This document shows positions 10,518 through 22,794 of a stretch of DNA of 64,000 nucleotides, piece by piece. The translations under genes were made by a program, and so were the position numbers. The DNA is from Saccharum officinarum (lineage: Eukaryota > Streptophyta > Magnoliopsida > Poales > Poaceae), in the NCBI GenBank assembly GCA_020631735.1, contig CM036215.1, forward strand, positions 17,758,346 to 17,822,345, given 5' to 3'. Every line of letters starts with the position of its first letter. Position 1 is the first letter of the stretch. The notes beneath the pieces are model-generated. The model was given only the letters and a program-made list of their open reading frames with translations. It was not told the DNA's origin and made no database searches.

Positions 10518-11988
10518 TCATTTCCCATCCCAACCTAAAATATTTCCTCTTCCACCTATCATATCAAATTTTTCGACGCATGCATGGAGCATTAAATGTA
10601 GGTAAATAAGATAACTAATTGCATAGTTTGTCTGTAAATATCAGGACGAATCTTTTGAGCCTAGTTAGTCTATGATTAGACAAATTTTACCAAATAACAA
10701 CGAAAGATGCTACAGTAACTTTTCACCTACTTTTCATCAAGTGAACACACCCCTGTGAAAAAGTTTAGGTTCGGCTACTGTAGCACTTTTCGTTTTATTT
10801 GGCAATTTATGTCCAATCATAGACTAATTATGCTCAAAAGATTTGTCTCGTGATTTACAACTAAACTGTGTAATTAATTTTTTCTTTCGTCTATATTTAG
10901 TACTCCATGCATGTGCCGTAAGGTTTGACGTGACAGATAATATAGCACTTTTTAAGTTCACAGATATTGTAGCACTTTTTTGGTTCACTTTTCGTGAACT
11001 AAACATGCTCTTAACATACTGATGATCGACTGATTTACCAACCCATGCCCGGTCGATCAGTCACATCCTGCTACTGTAGTCTATATTTAGTACTTCATGC
11101 ATGTGCCGTAAGGTTTGACGTGACAGATAATGTAGCACTTTTTAAGTTCACAAATATTATAGCACTTTTTAGGTTCACTTTTCGTGAACTAAACAGGCTC
11201 TTAACATACTGATGATCGACTGATTTACCAACCCATGCCCGGTCGATCAGTCACATCCTGCTACTGCAGCGAGAGAAACAACACAGGGGCCTTGAGGCTT
11301 AGTTAGGAAAAATTTTAGCGAAACGTTACTGAAGCAGTTTCGTTGTTATTGGATAAATATTGTCTAATCATAGTCTAATTGGGCTTAAAAGATTTGTCTC
11401 GTCCATTTCGTCTAAACTGTGTAATTAGTTTTATTTTTTATCTATATTTAATACTTCATGCATGCGTTTAAAGATTCAATGTGACGGAAAATCTGAAAAT
11501 TTTAGCATCTAAACGGTGCCCTTTTCACTTCCCCATCCCAACCCAAAATATTTCCTCTTCCACCCATCACATCAAATCTTTCGACGCATGCACGAAGCAT
11601 TAAATGTAGGTAAAAAAAATAACTAATTACATAGTTTATCTATAGATGTCGGGACGAATCTTTTGAGCCTAGTTAGTCCATGATTGGACAAATTTTACCA
11701 AATAACAACGAAAGATGCTACAGTAACTTTTCACCAAGTGAACACACCCCGGGTGTGTTTAGATGGTTGTAAAGTATGTGTAAAGTTGCTGTAGCACTTT
11801 TCGTTGTTATTTAATAAAATTTATCCAATCATGGACTAACTAGACTCAAAAAATTCATCTCGACATTTACAGACAAATTGTACAATTAGTTATTTTTTTA
11901 CCTACATTTAATATTTCATGTATGCGTCCAAAGATTTAATATAACGAAGAATCTTAATTTTTAGAATTTTAAAGCAACTAAACACTGC
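10518..11988. mobile_element. Cluster of four to five grass MITE-like copies
   Basis: Related small elements lie side by side. Copies at about 10518-10754 and 11517-11748 share GCATGCA.GAAGCATTAAATGTAG-type cores, ACGAATCTTTTGAGCCTAGTTAG and inverted ends GGGCCTTGTTCA / AAGTGAACACACCC. Copies at about 11285-11516 and 11749-11988 contain CTGTAGCACTTTTCGTTGT, ATCTATATTTAATACTTCATGCATGCG and ends like GGTGTGTTTAGATGG / CAACTAAACACTGCC. None has coding capacity. Exact borders and target duplications are uncertain by eye. Such elements are typical near grass genes; here they lie just 3' of the NAC gene. Confidence 0.7.
10890..11269. repeat. Direct tandem duplication, 190-bp unit
   Basis: The segment from TCTATATTTAGTACT at 10890 to 11079 is repeated at 11080-11269 with only a few base changes. 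Both units include CCGTAAGGTTTGACGTGACA and the hairpin-like pair TGATCGAC...GTCGATCA. The unit spans the right end of one MITE-like copy plus about 70 bp of flanking DNA, so it is a local duplication after the element was in place rather than two insertions. Confidence 0.9.
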
Positions 11989-12202
11989 CACAGTTACACT
12001 ACCAGTAGTACATTACATGCATAGAAACGACGACCCTGACACTTAAATAGCAGCTAATTAACCAAGCTTAACGACAACGCATGCAGAAATCACTACGTAC
12101 TAATCGACTGATTGGTTACTTAGGACGGTAAATTAGCACAACCATGTGGACGTGGGGGCATATCCATCTCCCTATCCAAGTAGCGGTGTGTGCATGCAGC
12201 AG

Positions 12203-14927
12203 CTAGTAGCCCCAGCCGAAGGCGCCATCGAGCTGGCCGGGGCCGACAGCCATCTGCGGCGGCGCGGAGCGGCCCTCGACCTTGACCTCCATGCCGGCGA
12301 GGGGCCAGTTGTGGAGAGCGCCGCCGCCCAGCGACCCCATTCCCAGCGTCGCAGCGGACAGGCCGCCGCCTGCCGAGAGGAACAGTGGCAGCTGGAGGTT
12401 GTTGTCCTGCTGCACCTGCAGCTGCAGGGACGAACGCAGGTTCGGGAAGAAGGCCGGAGTCGGCGGCGGCGGCTCGAAGGCCAGCGGCAGCGGGACTGCT
12501 GCGTTGTACGGCTGCCCGATGCCGAGCGCGGCGGCATCCAGGCCGCCGGCGCCGGTGGTGGTGCTAGTGGAGAAGCAGGGCACGAGCTCACGGCCGGTGA
12601 CCAGGTTGTTGCCATTGTTGGCGTTGTTCGCGGCTCCGCCGCAGTAGGAGCTGCTGTCGCCGTCGGCGGCATTGGCCGCGGCGGCCGACGCGAACAGCGA
12701 CAGCGAGGAGGCGTCCGTGACCGTGAGCGGCAGCGGGCGAGGCGCGGAGGACGCGGACGCGCCACCGCCACCGCCGCCGACGGAGGCCGAGGTGGAGTCC
12801 GAGAAGCAGGACTCGCCGCCGCCGGCGCTGCTGAGGCCGCCGAGGCGGTGGTGCTTGCGGGCCGGTGGGACCTCGCCGGGCTTCTGGAACACCCTGGCGA
12901 TCACCCACTCATCCTGAAAAAGGTCCATCATGTGTTATTTAAAGAAACAATGCTACAGTTCAGGTGCCTTCTTTTACTGCTCAAAATTAATTAGAAAAGG
13001 TGCAGTACAATTCAGTTACTTCAAAATTCTAAAAATTTTGCAAAAGTTTTACAAAATTCTCCGTCACACCGAATGCATGCATGGAGCATTAAATATAATG
13101 AAAAAAAACTAATTACATATTGTAAATCACAGAGACGAATCTTTAGAACATAATTAGTACATAATTAAACACTAATTACCAAATACAAACAAAAAAAGTT
13201 ACTGTACTTCTAAAAATTTCACATGAGAAACTAAACACACCCTGAGTAGAAAATGGCTCTGAGACATGAATAGTACAATACAATTGATTTTATTTTATGC
13301 CAAAATGGGAAAACACTTTGATGACACATTGGGAAACATGAATATACAAAATACAGTAGATTTTACCCACGAACAAAATATACAAGTTCAGGGCGTGTTT
13401 GTTTGGACGTTAAAGTTTAATAAATTTCTTTAGCACTTTCGTCTTATTTGAAAAAAAAAATTAATCCTGAACTAATTAATCTTGAACTAATTAGACTTAA
13501 TAGATCGTCTCGTACATTACTCCTAATCTGTACCAACATACCTACGATTAGTCTAGGTTTAATACTCTATTTGAGAAAATATTAATGTGATAGAAAACTT
13601 TTAACACACCCCATCCAAACGCGACCTCAGAAAAGTGCTAGCGTAGCAGCAGTAGTACTAGTAAAAAACAAACAAGCTGAGCATTTACGCATTGCTGATA
13701 CGCTCGCATCGTCGGGACTGGCCGAGAAAAGATTCGAATCCCTGTGCCCTATCTTTCCCTGCGCTGCGCTTCGATTAATCCCCTCCTGGGCTGGCTTTTG
13801 GGCTTTGCCATATCCACGCACGTACAGTAATGTAGCAGCAGAGCGAGCTGCAGAAACCAGCAGCAGTAGTACGTACCTCCTATCCTACACGCATGCACTC
13901 AACTGATGCATGCCTCTGAAAACGTGGGCACGTACAGTACAGGTCTGCCCCTGTGCACTGTGGCACACTGTGCAGCAGCTAGTCCTGTCCTACTCGTAGC
14001 TAGCCATGCGAGTGAGCCTATGACCACCCTTTTGCCCTCCCATCATCATTACCTTGTGTCTCTAGTGCTGTACTACTTCTACGTAGGAGTATTTGTAGTT
14101 TTGTGGAATGCGTAGTTCTGTGTACAAAAACTTTGTTTTCAAATTTTTACATGCATGGGTAAAGAACTTCAATTCTAGAGACCATAAAAAATAAGAGTAT
14201 ATACTAGTAGCATTTTTTTTGGACCAAAATGAACAATACAAAGCCAGGAAAAGAATAATTTGCAAATCAAAGTTTACGCTAGAAGAAAAATGGTCGCTCA
14301 AATTAAAGTTACCCTTGTGGAGCTGGGGAGGAAATGGTAGGCGTAGGTGCCCTCGAGGCGGTACTCGTGCATGACCCAGTGCGTCTTCTGTCCCTTCGGG
14401 GCGCGGCCGCGGTAGAAGACGAGCGTCTTCTTCATGCCCACCAGCGCGCCGGAGCGGGCGCTGCGGATCTCGCGGTCCTTGCCGGTGGCCTTCCAGTAGC
14501 CGGCCAGCGTGGCGCGGTTGGTGCGCAGGCCCGTCGGGTACTTGCGGTCGCGGAGGCTGTAGAAGTACCACTCCTTCTCCCCCATCTTCGCCTTGTCTGT
14601 GCGTGCGTGGGGGCAATCAGCAATGGCGTGATCGATCAGATCATCACGAGTGGCAGCAGGACGGAGGAGACAATGCATGCATGGGCAAGAACGATATGAT
14701 AAGCGACTGGATGACGCACCCGGGAGCTCCCATGGCTCGCACTTGTTGAGGTCGATCTCGGCGATGGCGCGGCCGCAGAAACTGCCGTCCACGGCCTTGC
14801 GGAGGAGGTAGTAGGTGATGAGCTCCTCGTCCGTCGGGTGGAACCGGAACCCCGGCGGCAGCTCGCCGCCTCCTCCGCCGACGCCGTCCAGCCCCAGCCG
14901 CGTGCCCAGCACGCCGAACCGCTCCAT
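12203..14927 (-). CDS. NAC domain transcription factor, NAM/CUC-like, miR164-targeted type (3 exons, about 400 aa)
   Basis: Exon 1 is 14720-14927, exon 2 14313-14596, exon 3 12203-12913, all with GT/AG borders and in phase, giving 400 residues. The NAC domain begins [14 protein letters not shown] (about 23-36), continues [11 protein letters not shown] to the first splice, then [19 protein letters not shown] and [12 protein letters not shown] (the DNA-contact segment) in exon 2, and closes with [11 protein letters not shown] at the start of exon 3. The rest is a Gly/Ala/Ser/Pro-rich C-terminal region as in activation domains, ending FGWGY. NAC proteins are nuclear DNA-binding regulators; this subgroup, marked by the miR164 site in exon 3, acts in organ boundary, meristem, root or senescence programmes in other plants. 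Intron 2 (1399 bp) is enlarged by MITE-like insertions. ATG 14927 was chosen because it directly precedes the domain; the longer upstream frame runs into a probable 5'-UTR intron. Which rice or maize ortholog it matches is not settled. Confidence 0.93.
12568..12588 (-). promoter_or_regulatory. miR164 target site in NAC exon 3
   Basis: On + these 21 bases read as the miR164 sequence itself, identical to the canonical miRNA at positions 1-17, 19 and 20, with differences at 18 and 21. The mRNA (- strand) is therefore complementary at 19 of 21 positions, including the cleavage centre at 10-11. The encoded peptide is ELVPCFS, the conserved location in NAM/CUC/NAC1/ORE1-type genes. The miRNA sequence is established knowledge; the pairing is read directly here. 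Confidence 0.92.
13015..13245. mobile_element. MITE-like element in NAC intron 2 (first copy)
   Basis: It contains the family core GCATGCATGGAGCATTAAATATA, AGAGACGAATCTTTAGA and a terminal GAAACTAAACACACCC. Borders are approximate. It belongs to the same broad family as the copies 3' of the gene. Confidence 0.65.
13391..13622. mobile_element. MITE-like element in NAC intron 2 (second copy)
   Basis: Ends GGGCGTGTTTGTTTGGACG and ACACCCCATCCAAACGCGACC form imperfect terminal inverted repeats. It is about 232 bp, AT-rich and without coding capacity. A possible 3-bp TCA duplication flanks it, which would fit a Harbinger/Tourist-type MITE. It lies in the sense-neutral middle of the intron and does not touch splice sites. 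Confidence 0.7.
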
Positions 14928-14944
14928 CGTCCTCGGCACAGCAG

Positions 14945-15071
14945 CTGCTAGCACCAACAAACAAAACAACACGATCGAGGCCATTAATTAATGCAAGAGG
15001 CAGCCAAGGAAAAGGAATGGAATGGAAGGATCAGCAGCAGCATCAGGGCCCGTATGTACCACCACTCCTAC
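14945..15071 (-). other. Probable 5'-UTR intron of NAC gene
   Basis: On - a donor context ACAG/GTAGGAGT (15071) and an acceptor TGCTAGCAG/CTG (14945) are joined by 127 bp with a T-rich stretch before the acceptor and a TAATTAATG branch-like motif. The next exon would begin 17 bp before the ATG. This removes a spurious upstream in-frame ATG at 14984. RNA evidence is needed to settle it. Confidence 0.5.
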
Positions 15072-15151
15072 CTGTGCCGCCGGCCTGTGGTGTGAGAGTA
15101 CTAAGTAGAAGTGAAGGCACCCTTGTTTTGGGGATGGAGCTCGCGGCTTCG

Positions 15152-15158
15152 TTTTATA
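15152..15158 (-). promoter_or_regulatory. TATA box of NAC gene
   Basis: TATAAAA on - (TTTTATA on +) lies 225 bp upstream of the ATG, in a GC-rich promoter context. Transcription would begin around 15120-15128, giving a short 5' UTR that contains the proposed intron. Confidence 0.7.
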
Positions 15159-15639
15159 GTGGGCAGCAGGGAGGCCTAGTGCACTGGGTAGGAGGGGAGG
15201 GTGGGTGAGGAGTAAATGGCGGATTCGACGAATCGGGGAGGGTGTCAGTCTCAGCGGGCGGCAGAGGCCAGCCGGCTGCGTGGGCGTGGGAGGGGGACGT
15301 GACGTGGCGGAGTGGTGGAGCTTTGCTTCTGTCTGGGGTTTTGGGGAAGGCTGGACGGTGCACACACATCGTCGGATCGGACGGACCAAAGGGCATGGCG
15401 ACGGTGGAATTCTTTTTTATTCAACTAGCAAACTCGTCCACGCCTTACAACGAGTCTCTAAATTTTTCATGTTTTTTATGGACCTGTTTTTTACCTTTTT
15501 AGCTTTGATTTTTATAAAATAGCTTCACTAACGAAGCTAAGGTTGTTTTCAAAAAAATATTTAGTAAAACAGGTTCTTATGAAAGATAGAGTGGAGCTTG
15601 TATTTAAGTTTTACCTATCTTCACTTGAGGAACCGTGGT

Positions 15640-15765
15640 CCCGTTCGCGTCTTATAATCCGTACTTTTCAGCTTGTTTTTTCAGCCGGAACAGTGTTTTT
15701 CTCTCACAACAAATCAGCGAACAGTACTTTCAATCATGACTTTTCAGCCAAGCAAACATGCTCCG
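15640..15765. mobile_element. MITE-like fragment in NAC upstream region
   Basis: CAGCTTGTTTTTTCAGCCGG, ACAGTGTTTTTCTCTCACAA and the following AATCAGCGAACAGTACTTT are words of a very common grass MITE family. Borders are not clear. Confidence 0.55.
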
Positions 15766-17007
15766 TGCATACGAGGGAAACTCGAAAAAAATCTTTTAAG
15801 AAGGTTATGTTGTTTCATCAAGGCTTGTTTAGTAAGGACAAAGCGTGTATTGTAAACAAACTTATTCTCTCTTTGACACAAGAACGTGCAAATCTTTTGC
15901 GCGATCGAGAAAAAAAAATTAAGGACAAGCCGAAAAAAGTTTTCATGAAGATGAAGCAAAAGCCCTACCATACATACCTAAGTGGGTCCACGACCTCTTA
16001 GAGTTATTATCATATCAGTCCTTCAACTTTTAAGATACCATTTAGATAGGGATTCTAGAAATTTGTATTATCTAGTACGAAGGAGATTTCCATAACTGAG
16101 CAGGGGCTCGGTTGGTCAGTTGAGCGGGGTGCTCAGGCTGCCCGCCCACCCATGCTCGAGCGTCGGCTCACGCGGATGCCTCACCATCTTCTTAAGAGCA
16201 TCCGGGAGACTCCCCCATGACGAAGATTTTTAAACTAGGATTTTTGTATCCGGATTCTCAAAATACGAAAGATTCAAATGGAGCCTTTGAGAATCTATCT
16301 TGTTATCTCTCCTATTTCGATAGTGTATAGATTTTTTTTATCACAATCCTAAAATCTTTAACCTATTCAAAAAGTCATAAAGTGGTTCATTCTATAGAAA
16401 AAATAGCCTTAACAATGAGAGAAAGCGAACAGGACAACGCCACATTACAGTGGGCAGGTGAGGGCCACCAGCCCTAGACACATGCCATGGTGGCGGCACA
16501 GGTGAAGACGGGCAGCTCGGACCAGGGGCACCCGCACCTGTAGCCACGTGTGTGGGGCCTGCCCACCCATGCCATGCCAGGGGAAGCCTAGCACCGAGCC
16601 GGTTCGCGCTGCTGCTGCGCACGCCAGAGGCACTGCGACCTTGGGCGCATGCATCGTGGAGAGACGACCGCGCTCGGGCCCTCCCGCTGTGCCGCCACGT
16701 CGAGAGAGAGAAAGGGGAGGCCGGGGTGGAGACGGGAGTAGCGGAGGCGCCCGCCTTGCCACAACGCCGCCACATCGAGAGAGATGGAGAGAGCAAGAGA
16801 GGAAGATTCTTTTTTGTTGTGACGAATGGAGAGACGGTTCCAGAATGAGATATTTTTTTTTGTGTTGGCCACCGGGAGGCAAACAAGTGGAACAAAACAG
16901 TGGACAAGAGTGGGAAGGCTATCTAGACAGCTAAATCGAGATCATACAGTCCACAACATTTTTGCTACCGTGGATACGCCCCCTGGCGGCCAAACTCAAA
17001 CGATTTG
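15766..17007. other. NAC distal upstream / intergenic, no gene recognised
   Basis: This is a mixture of AT-rich DNA (15766-16390, including a segment near 16195 starting AGAGCATCCGGGAGACTCCC that resembles the ends of another grass MITE) and a GC-rich stretch (16440-16800) with overlapping short frames on both strands. The frames show no domain and no splice structure I could support, so I do not call a gene. Confidence 0.45.
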
Positions 17008-17535
17008 TAGAGTGTGGCAGAACCTCCTAAATTATATGGCCCACATGTACTTGTCAATGTCTTAAAGACCTCTAACAACCATACATGTGTACCACAGAAC
17101 TTAAGAAGTCTGTCGGGTGTCCTCGGAAAACCCGAATCATCCATGATCTTCAAAGCAGGATCACATCTCAGAGGCATCACAGTATTACAATATTTTATAT
17201 AATAAATTACATCAGAGTAGAAGTACGGAAGTCTTACATAACTTACGTTTACAAATCCTTTGTTCTAAACTTACAAACTTTAAGTTTAGTTATTACAACC
17301 ATAGTAGTGGAGTAGCATTAGTAACTTTATTACAAATCACCAAAACGTGGCGCTCTGCCCAAGAGCCAAACGTACTACTCGTTGTCACTTACCGCAAAGA
17401 CAGTCATGCAGCAGGGTTCGAAACAAACCTGCTCATGAGACGCACCTGCAACAGGGGTTCAACAAACCCTGAGTACAAAAGTACTCCACAAGACTTAACC
17501 GACAAAAGGGGTGGAGAAGACTCAGGGATGTAGGT

Positions 17536-20500
17536 TGTAACAGAACCGACCAATTATATGAAATTAAGTAAGAAAATCATCCACCGAACAGACGATTTAG
17601 CAAACTTAAGCCCGTATAACCCGGTAGTCCGTGAAATCACGACGGATTTCAAACCAACTTGCATACCAGCCAAGATCATAATAAGTTTAGCGGTCACCAT
17701 CACAAGTTATATAAAAGTTCGCGTCGCAAATACATCGCAGTTTAAACATAGTTATTACAAACCAAGTTCAAATAAAAGTAGCGGAAGCATTTAGTTCAAA
17801 CCACACACACTCACACAGAGTTCGAAATAAAGTGCCAGCTCAGGATCATCTCCAACAAAAGCATCAGACAAGACGTAAGGAATGACCACTGTCCAAGGTC
17901 CTAAGCTTCACCCATCGCAGGATAAAGACAGTTGATACAGTAGTCGTAATACATCTGTCCATCTGCAACAAGTGGGAACAAAGCCCTGAGTACGAGAAGG
18001 TACTCAGCTAGACTTACCTGACATAACCAAAAATAAATTGACACCAAGGATCATGACAGGCTTTATAGTAGGGTAGCTGACTCATTGGCAAAAAGGCATT
18101 TTTAGTATTTAAAAATCTTTTCTAGAAGCTTTGCATCAAGTTAAATCTTTATTAACCTGTCAACTACATTTGCACCTGTACTAGAGTAACATGTAATTAA
18201 ATAGGTAAGGATAACCAATTATCATTAACAACTTCCATCATGTCATATTCCATATAACTGTCCAAGTGTTCCATCGAGATTACTACGATGAAGTAACTCA
18301 AGTCAAGTGTTCACTATCCAGTGAACGATGGCGATTCGAATCGATTATTAACCAGCTGGTAATTTATTTCTCACACAAACCTCACTCACCCGCTAAAGTG
18401 AGATATTGGTCACTGAGTCAACTATTCAGGTAAGTCTCGAGTTTGCCAGGAACCACATGTACCCGGGGGCCGCCCGACTGCTCTTTGGCCTTATCATCAC
18501 GCCTCCGTGTCCTACCACACCTGCTCCGGTACAGTGCGTTACGGGCAATCCACTCGGCCCGAATAATCTCTCAGCTTCGCGGTCGAAAGGTACATTATTC
18601 GGCTAGCTAAATGTAAGGCATGCGTTCAACATGACTCGACGCCTAACAACGGTCGGTCCTTAATCGGCACAGACAAAAAACACTACAGTCAAAACCCTGC
18701 AAGTCTCCGTCCGGTCTCAATTTCACATTAACACTTAGTTATTCTACGATGACATACTTATTCAAGTAGATCCAGGTAACCACCTATAGCTCGCAGGTGA
18801 CAGAAAATCACCCGACTTTCTACTGGTCTAAGCAAGCTAAGCATTTCTTGACTAAGAATACCAAGGTAACAAGGATATGGTAGAATAGGATAAACAAGGT
18901 ATAATGTAGCAACGGTTGCAAATAACTCCTAAACGTAATGCATCAGTTAAAATAAAGCATTAATCAAATATTTGCAAACTGGGAGAGAAATGCTCCGGGG
19001 CTTGCCTCTCTCGAAAGAGCTCGAGCGGTGGTTGGGACACTCTGTAAGATCCTCACCGACCTCCTCGTCGGCTTCGGGCACCTCCTACTCTTGCACCTCG
19101 GCCTGCTCTTCCGGCTCCTCGGGAACTGCTACCGGAGTTACTTCTTGCGATCCTGTATGATGCAAACGTATAAGTACTCATGCCTAGGTGCATTGCAGAG
19201 ATGACATGTAATGATCACGATGAATGGGATGTAGATGAATAGGTTTACTTTATTGTATAAAGTAGGAATACAACTCTTTTACAAGGTAGTCCACATCATC
19301 CAAGAACATGTACTAGTATGCTACTACTACAATCATTCTTTACCATGCCAAGTCACCACAGAAATCTAAGATGCTTCAAAGATACACCAAAGCAAATCTT
19401 ATTAACTAGTCGTGCATTAACAAGGTTAATTAAACCCTAATTGCAACTAGGTTTGAACAGCAACACCTATTTTGGTAGCATAGAAAAATTTGAGAAAATT
19501 ACAGTAGCTTACTATCATCTAATCTAGCATGCCACAAAAATTTTGTTGCATTTGGATTACTAGAACTGCCTACACAAAAATAACAAGCTAGGGCCTAAAT
19601 AAGAGCATGAAAATACTTTGTATTATGAAAAGTATCAAACAATAGATTTAGTATTTTTCCTACATTCTATACAGTAAACAATCACTATATAAAAATTATC
19701 ATATGCATGTTTTACATAATTTTTGCTCTCTATCAAAAATAACAAAAACCAACAAATAAAAGCACTTGAACTACACATCATAACTTTTCTACAGAACATG
19801 CATGGCACATATTTTTACTAGAAAGTACATCACAAAATAAAATTATTGCAAGTGGAACCATATTTTTCTGAGCTTTCTATGATTTATTACATATTTATCA
19901 AGAAAACAGTAATTTTAGTGATTAAATAAAAACCCTACAGAAAAGTATTTCAAACTTGACATGCAATATTTTTACATCATAGATCTGGTCTTAAGAAGTC
20001 TACCAAAATTTGTTTCACAATTTTTGGAGATATAAATCTTGAGATATGATTTTTGAAAGCTTTTTTCACAATTTCTAGAAATCTATTTTCTTTAAATCCG
20101 AAATCTACTCAGCCCTAAACGCTACGCACACCCGAGCTCGTGCACCTAAGACTGCGCACTGCGGCTGACAAACGGGCCCCAGGCGCTGACCGGCCCCACC
20201 CGTCTGTGAGCCAGGCAGGGGCGGTCGCTGATCGGCGGCCAACTCACCGCCGGTGAGTCCTCCGGTGACAGGGAGGGCACCACTGTGCTCCTCGCACCGA
20301 GGCGAAGCCAGGGGTGACTCGAACGTGGCCAGCCAAGCTCGGCACTGAGCTCGCTGGCATTCATGGCGGGGAGGCGGCGCTGGCGCACGGCGGCCGGCCA
20401 GTGCAGGCCGTGGTGGCGGCAAAGGAAGCGCGCACGAGCACCGCGAGGTAAAGGCAATGCTGGTGCTCAAGACCGAAGAGGGAGAAAGGGTGGAGGGAGC

Positions 20501-20888
20501 TCCGGCCATGAGCGCCGGCCAACGACGGCCATGGCGGGCAGCGGAGGAGGAACGCGGCCAAATTGGCCCTCACCTGAGCACGAACCGCGGAGATGGTTCG
20601 CGTCCGGGAAAGCCGAGGGCGAGGCAGAGCCGGGGGTGTGGTGAATCGAAGGGAGGTGGAGTAGCAAGGGCGGAACGGCAGTGGCAATGGCACGGCGGCT
20701 GCCGTGGCGAGCTGCGCTGCGGGCGGCGGAAGCGAGCAGGCGGAGTGTGGAATGGCGAGGATGGCGAGGGCAGCGGCTCGGGTAGGCTGCTTGGAGGCAT
20801 GGCGCAACCGTGGGGGCCATTGCGGCCACACGTCAGGCGAAGCCGTACGCCGGTGGCCACGGGGCGGGCGGCTCCTGACCGTGGTCGC
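17536..20888 (-). mobile_element. Left (3') LTR of element A, interrupted at 20889
   Basis: It aligns along almost its whole length with the right LTR of A from 55677. The two copies diverge after about 20797, where the left copy has some 90 bp not seen in the right one. It contains a GC-rich island from 20100, the palindrome pair at 18333-18359 and the acidic small-ORF region around 19000-19150. LTR B starts at 20889 and cuts it. Confidence 0.8.
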
Positions 20889-22794
20889 TGTAACAGAACC
20901 GTCTAAATTATAAGAGCACAAGTACAAAAACAAGCGCCGAAACGCTCAAATTTTCGAACTTGAGCCCATATAATCCCGGTAGTCAATCGAAACCACGAAA
21001 GATTTCAAACCAACTCTTTTACAACCAAGATCGCATCATTCAACATACACATCACACGTTACATTTCACAAGTAGTTCGGAAGATCATTTACAACACATG
21101 GAGTCACAAATTATTACAAACCGAGTTCATAAAGTAGCGGAAGCATAACACACACACACTGTTCAAATACCACTGCCAGTCTTACAGATCAACACCCCAC
21201 AAAAGCATTTAGGAAAGTGAACTAATATACGATCACGCCCGAGTGATCTAGTCCTCATCACTCGCGGGGTGGAGGCAAGTCTTGCAGAAGCCCTGATAAA
21301 GCATGTCATCTGCAACAGGAGGGAATAAACCCTGAGTATTGAAATGTACTCAGCTAGACTTACCCGTCGAAACGGAAAATAAGAGACACCAAAGATCATG
21401 CAAGGCTTTCATAAGACGAGCTGACTGACATCACCTTTGCGGAAAAAGCATAAATAATTTAAACTCTTTTAACCTGTACTAGCAGTTATTTTAGCATTAA
21501 CCTATCATCTATCTTAGCACCTATACTAAACATTCACTTGATTATAATCAAACAATAATATTATTATATCCATAGCAGGTATAAATTTGCGGCAACATTA
21601 AATCATTCGCTTAACCATCTGTTCAATTTAATGAGATCTACGTTGCCACTGCTCAAGTCAAGTGCTCACTAACCGGGAGCGACGGCGATTCGAATCGAAT
21701 TCCTATCCAGCTGGAGGGGTATTTCTAACACTCACCGAGTCACGCCTGGCGAGGGCTGCTCAGGTCACTTTTGGTACAGTTCAGGAGCCGCGAGTTCGAC
21801 TGATGCCGCATCCCCAAGGATAACACTCTGCCAGGTGTTAGGGACTCTAACCCCCCTTGGTCTCACGCCAATGTCCCCAAACACATCCTTACTACCTCCA
21901 AGATGCGACCTACCAATCGATTCCTGGCCTGAACTGTATTACTCAGATTCGCGGTCAGAACGACTTATCCGGCCAACTAAGTGTTAGACTGCATTCAACA
22001 TGACTCAAAGACGTACAACGAATCGGTCCTTAAACGACTCAGACGGGCATAGCTTCGCACCCAAGACGTGAAGTGTCTTGCGGCTGCACTATCGAACTCC
22101 CGCCCGGTCTAAATTTCATTTTAAGACATGGTTCCATCCACGATAGCCAACATAGCCACTCGTGACCCATTCCTACATCTCGCGGATGACCGGAAATCAC
22201 CCGACTTCTACCGGACTAAGCAGGGCTAAGCATTGACACGTGCCTAAAATTAATTTAGGATTTAAGTATGATAGCTAGACAAGGATAGGTATAATGCAAC
22301 AAGTGTTTTCATACAACTCCTACAACTTAATGCAGTAAACAAGTAAAAGTACTTAAAATTTATATATAAAACAATTGGGTCAGCATGCACCGGGGCTTGC
22401 CTTTCAAGAACGAGGAAGGGCGATGATCCGGACACTCCGATAACTCGTCAATGGCGTTTCCTTCGTTGGCTGCCTCTTCAGGTTCTCCCGGCTGCTCCTG
22501 AACCTCCTCCGGAATCGATCCCTCGAACTTGAGGAGCGTCACTCCCTCTGGAACACCTATTGCATGAATGCACAATAAATCTCATGGATGCATAAGAAGG
22601 AATGCAGCATGCTCGGAATGGAATGCACTTCAGCAATTCTAGTGCTCTATTCAAATCACTTCAATAATAAGTGCAAATCTCTTCTCCGGTGGAGAAGTAC
22701 TTACCTAGTCTACACAACCTAATGTATAATTGTTCCTCCTCAGTTCAAGCCCTAACACCTAACAATCAACAAGAACAACATTACTCAAGGTTAC
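20889..22794 (-). mobile_element. LTR 'B', left piece, minus orientation
   Basis: It starts TGTAACAGAACCGTC directly after the A LTR. The first 200 bp are similar to the reverse complement of the right end of the non-autonomous element's LTR, so B belongs to that family or a close relative. It contains the palindrome pair (21687-21714) and the word GGCAAGCCCCGG (minus) near 22390. It is interrupted at 22794 by the non-autonomous element and resumes at 38461. Confidence 0.75.

Noticed and set aside
12146..12994. 282-codon frame on + across NAC exon 3
   Set aside because: It is the antisense shadow of a GC-rich exon; the - strand carries the NAC domain, splice sites and miR164 site.
14928..14984. 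Upstream in-frame ATG giving a signal-peptide-like start ([14 protein letters not shown]) for the NAC protein
   Set aside because: The hydrophobic residues are the T-rich end of a probable 5'-UTR intron; NAC factors of this group are nuclear and start just before the domain.
16392..16934. GC-rich frames on both strands upstream of the NAC gene
   Set aside because: Low-complexity composition, no domain or splice structure; open frames on both strands are expected from GC content.
18972..19160. Ser/Thr-rich frame on + in the left LTR of A
   Set aside because: Opposite strand of the conserved acidic-peptide segment, whose direction agrees with the LTR transcript.
20105..20933. Overlapping Pro/Arg/Ala-rich frames on both strands, repeated at 58246-59066
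   Set aside because: They lie in the GC island of the LTRs of A, are not consistent between the two copies, and have no domain.
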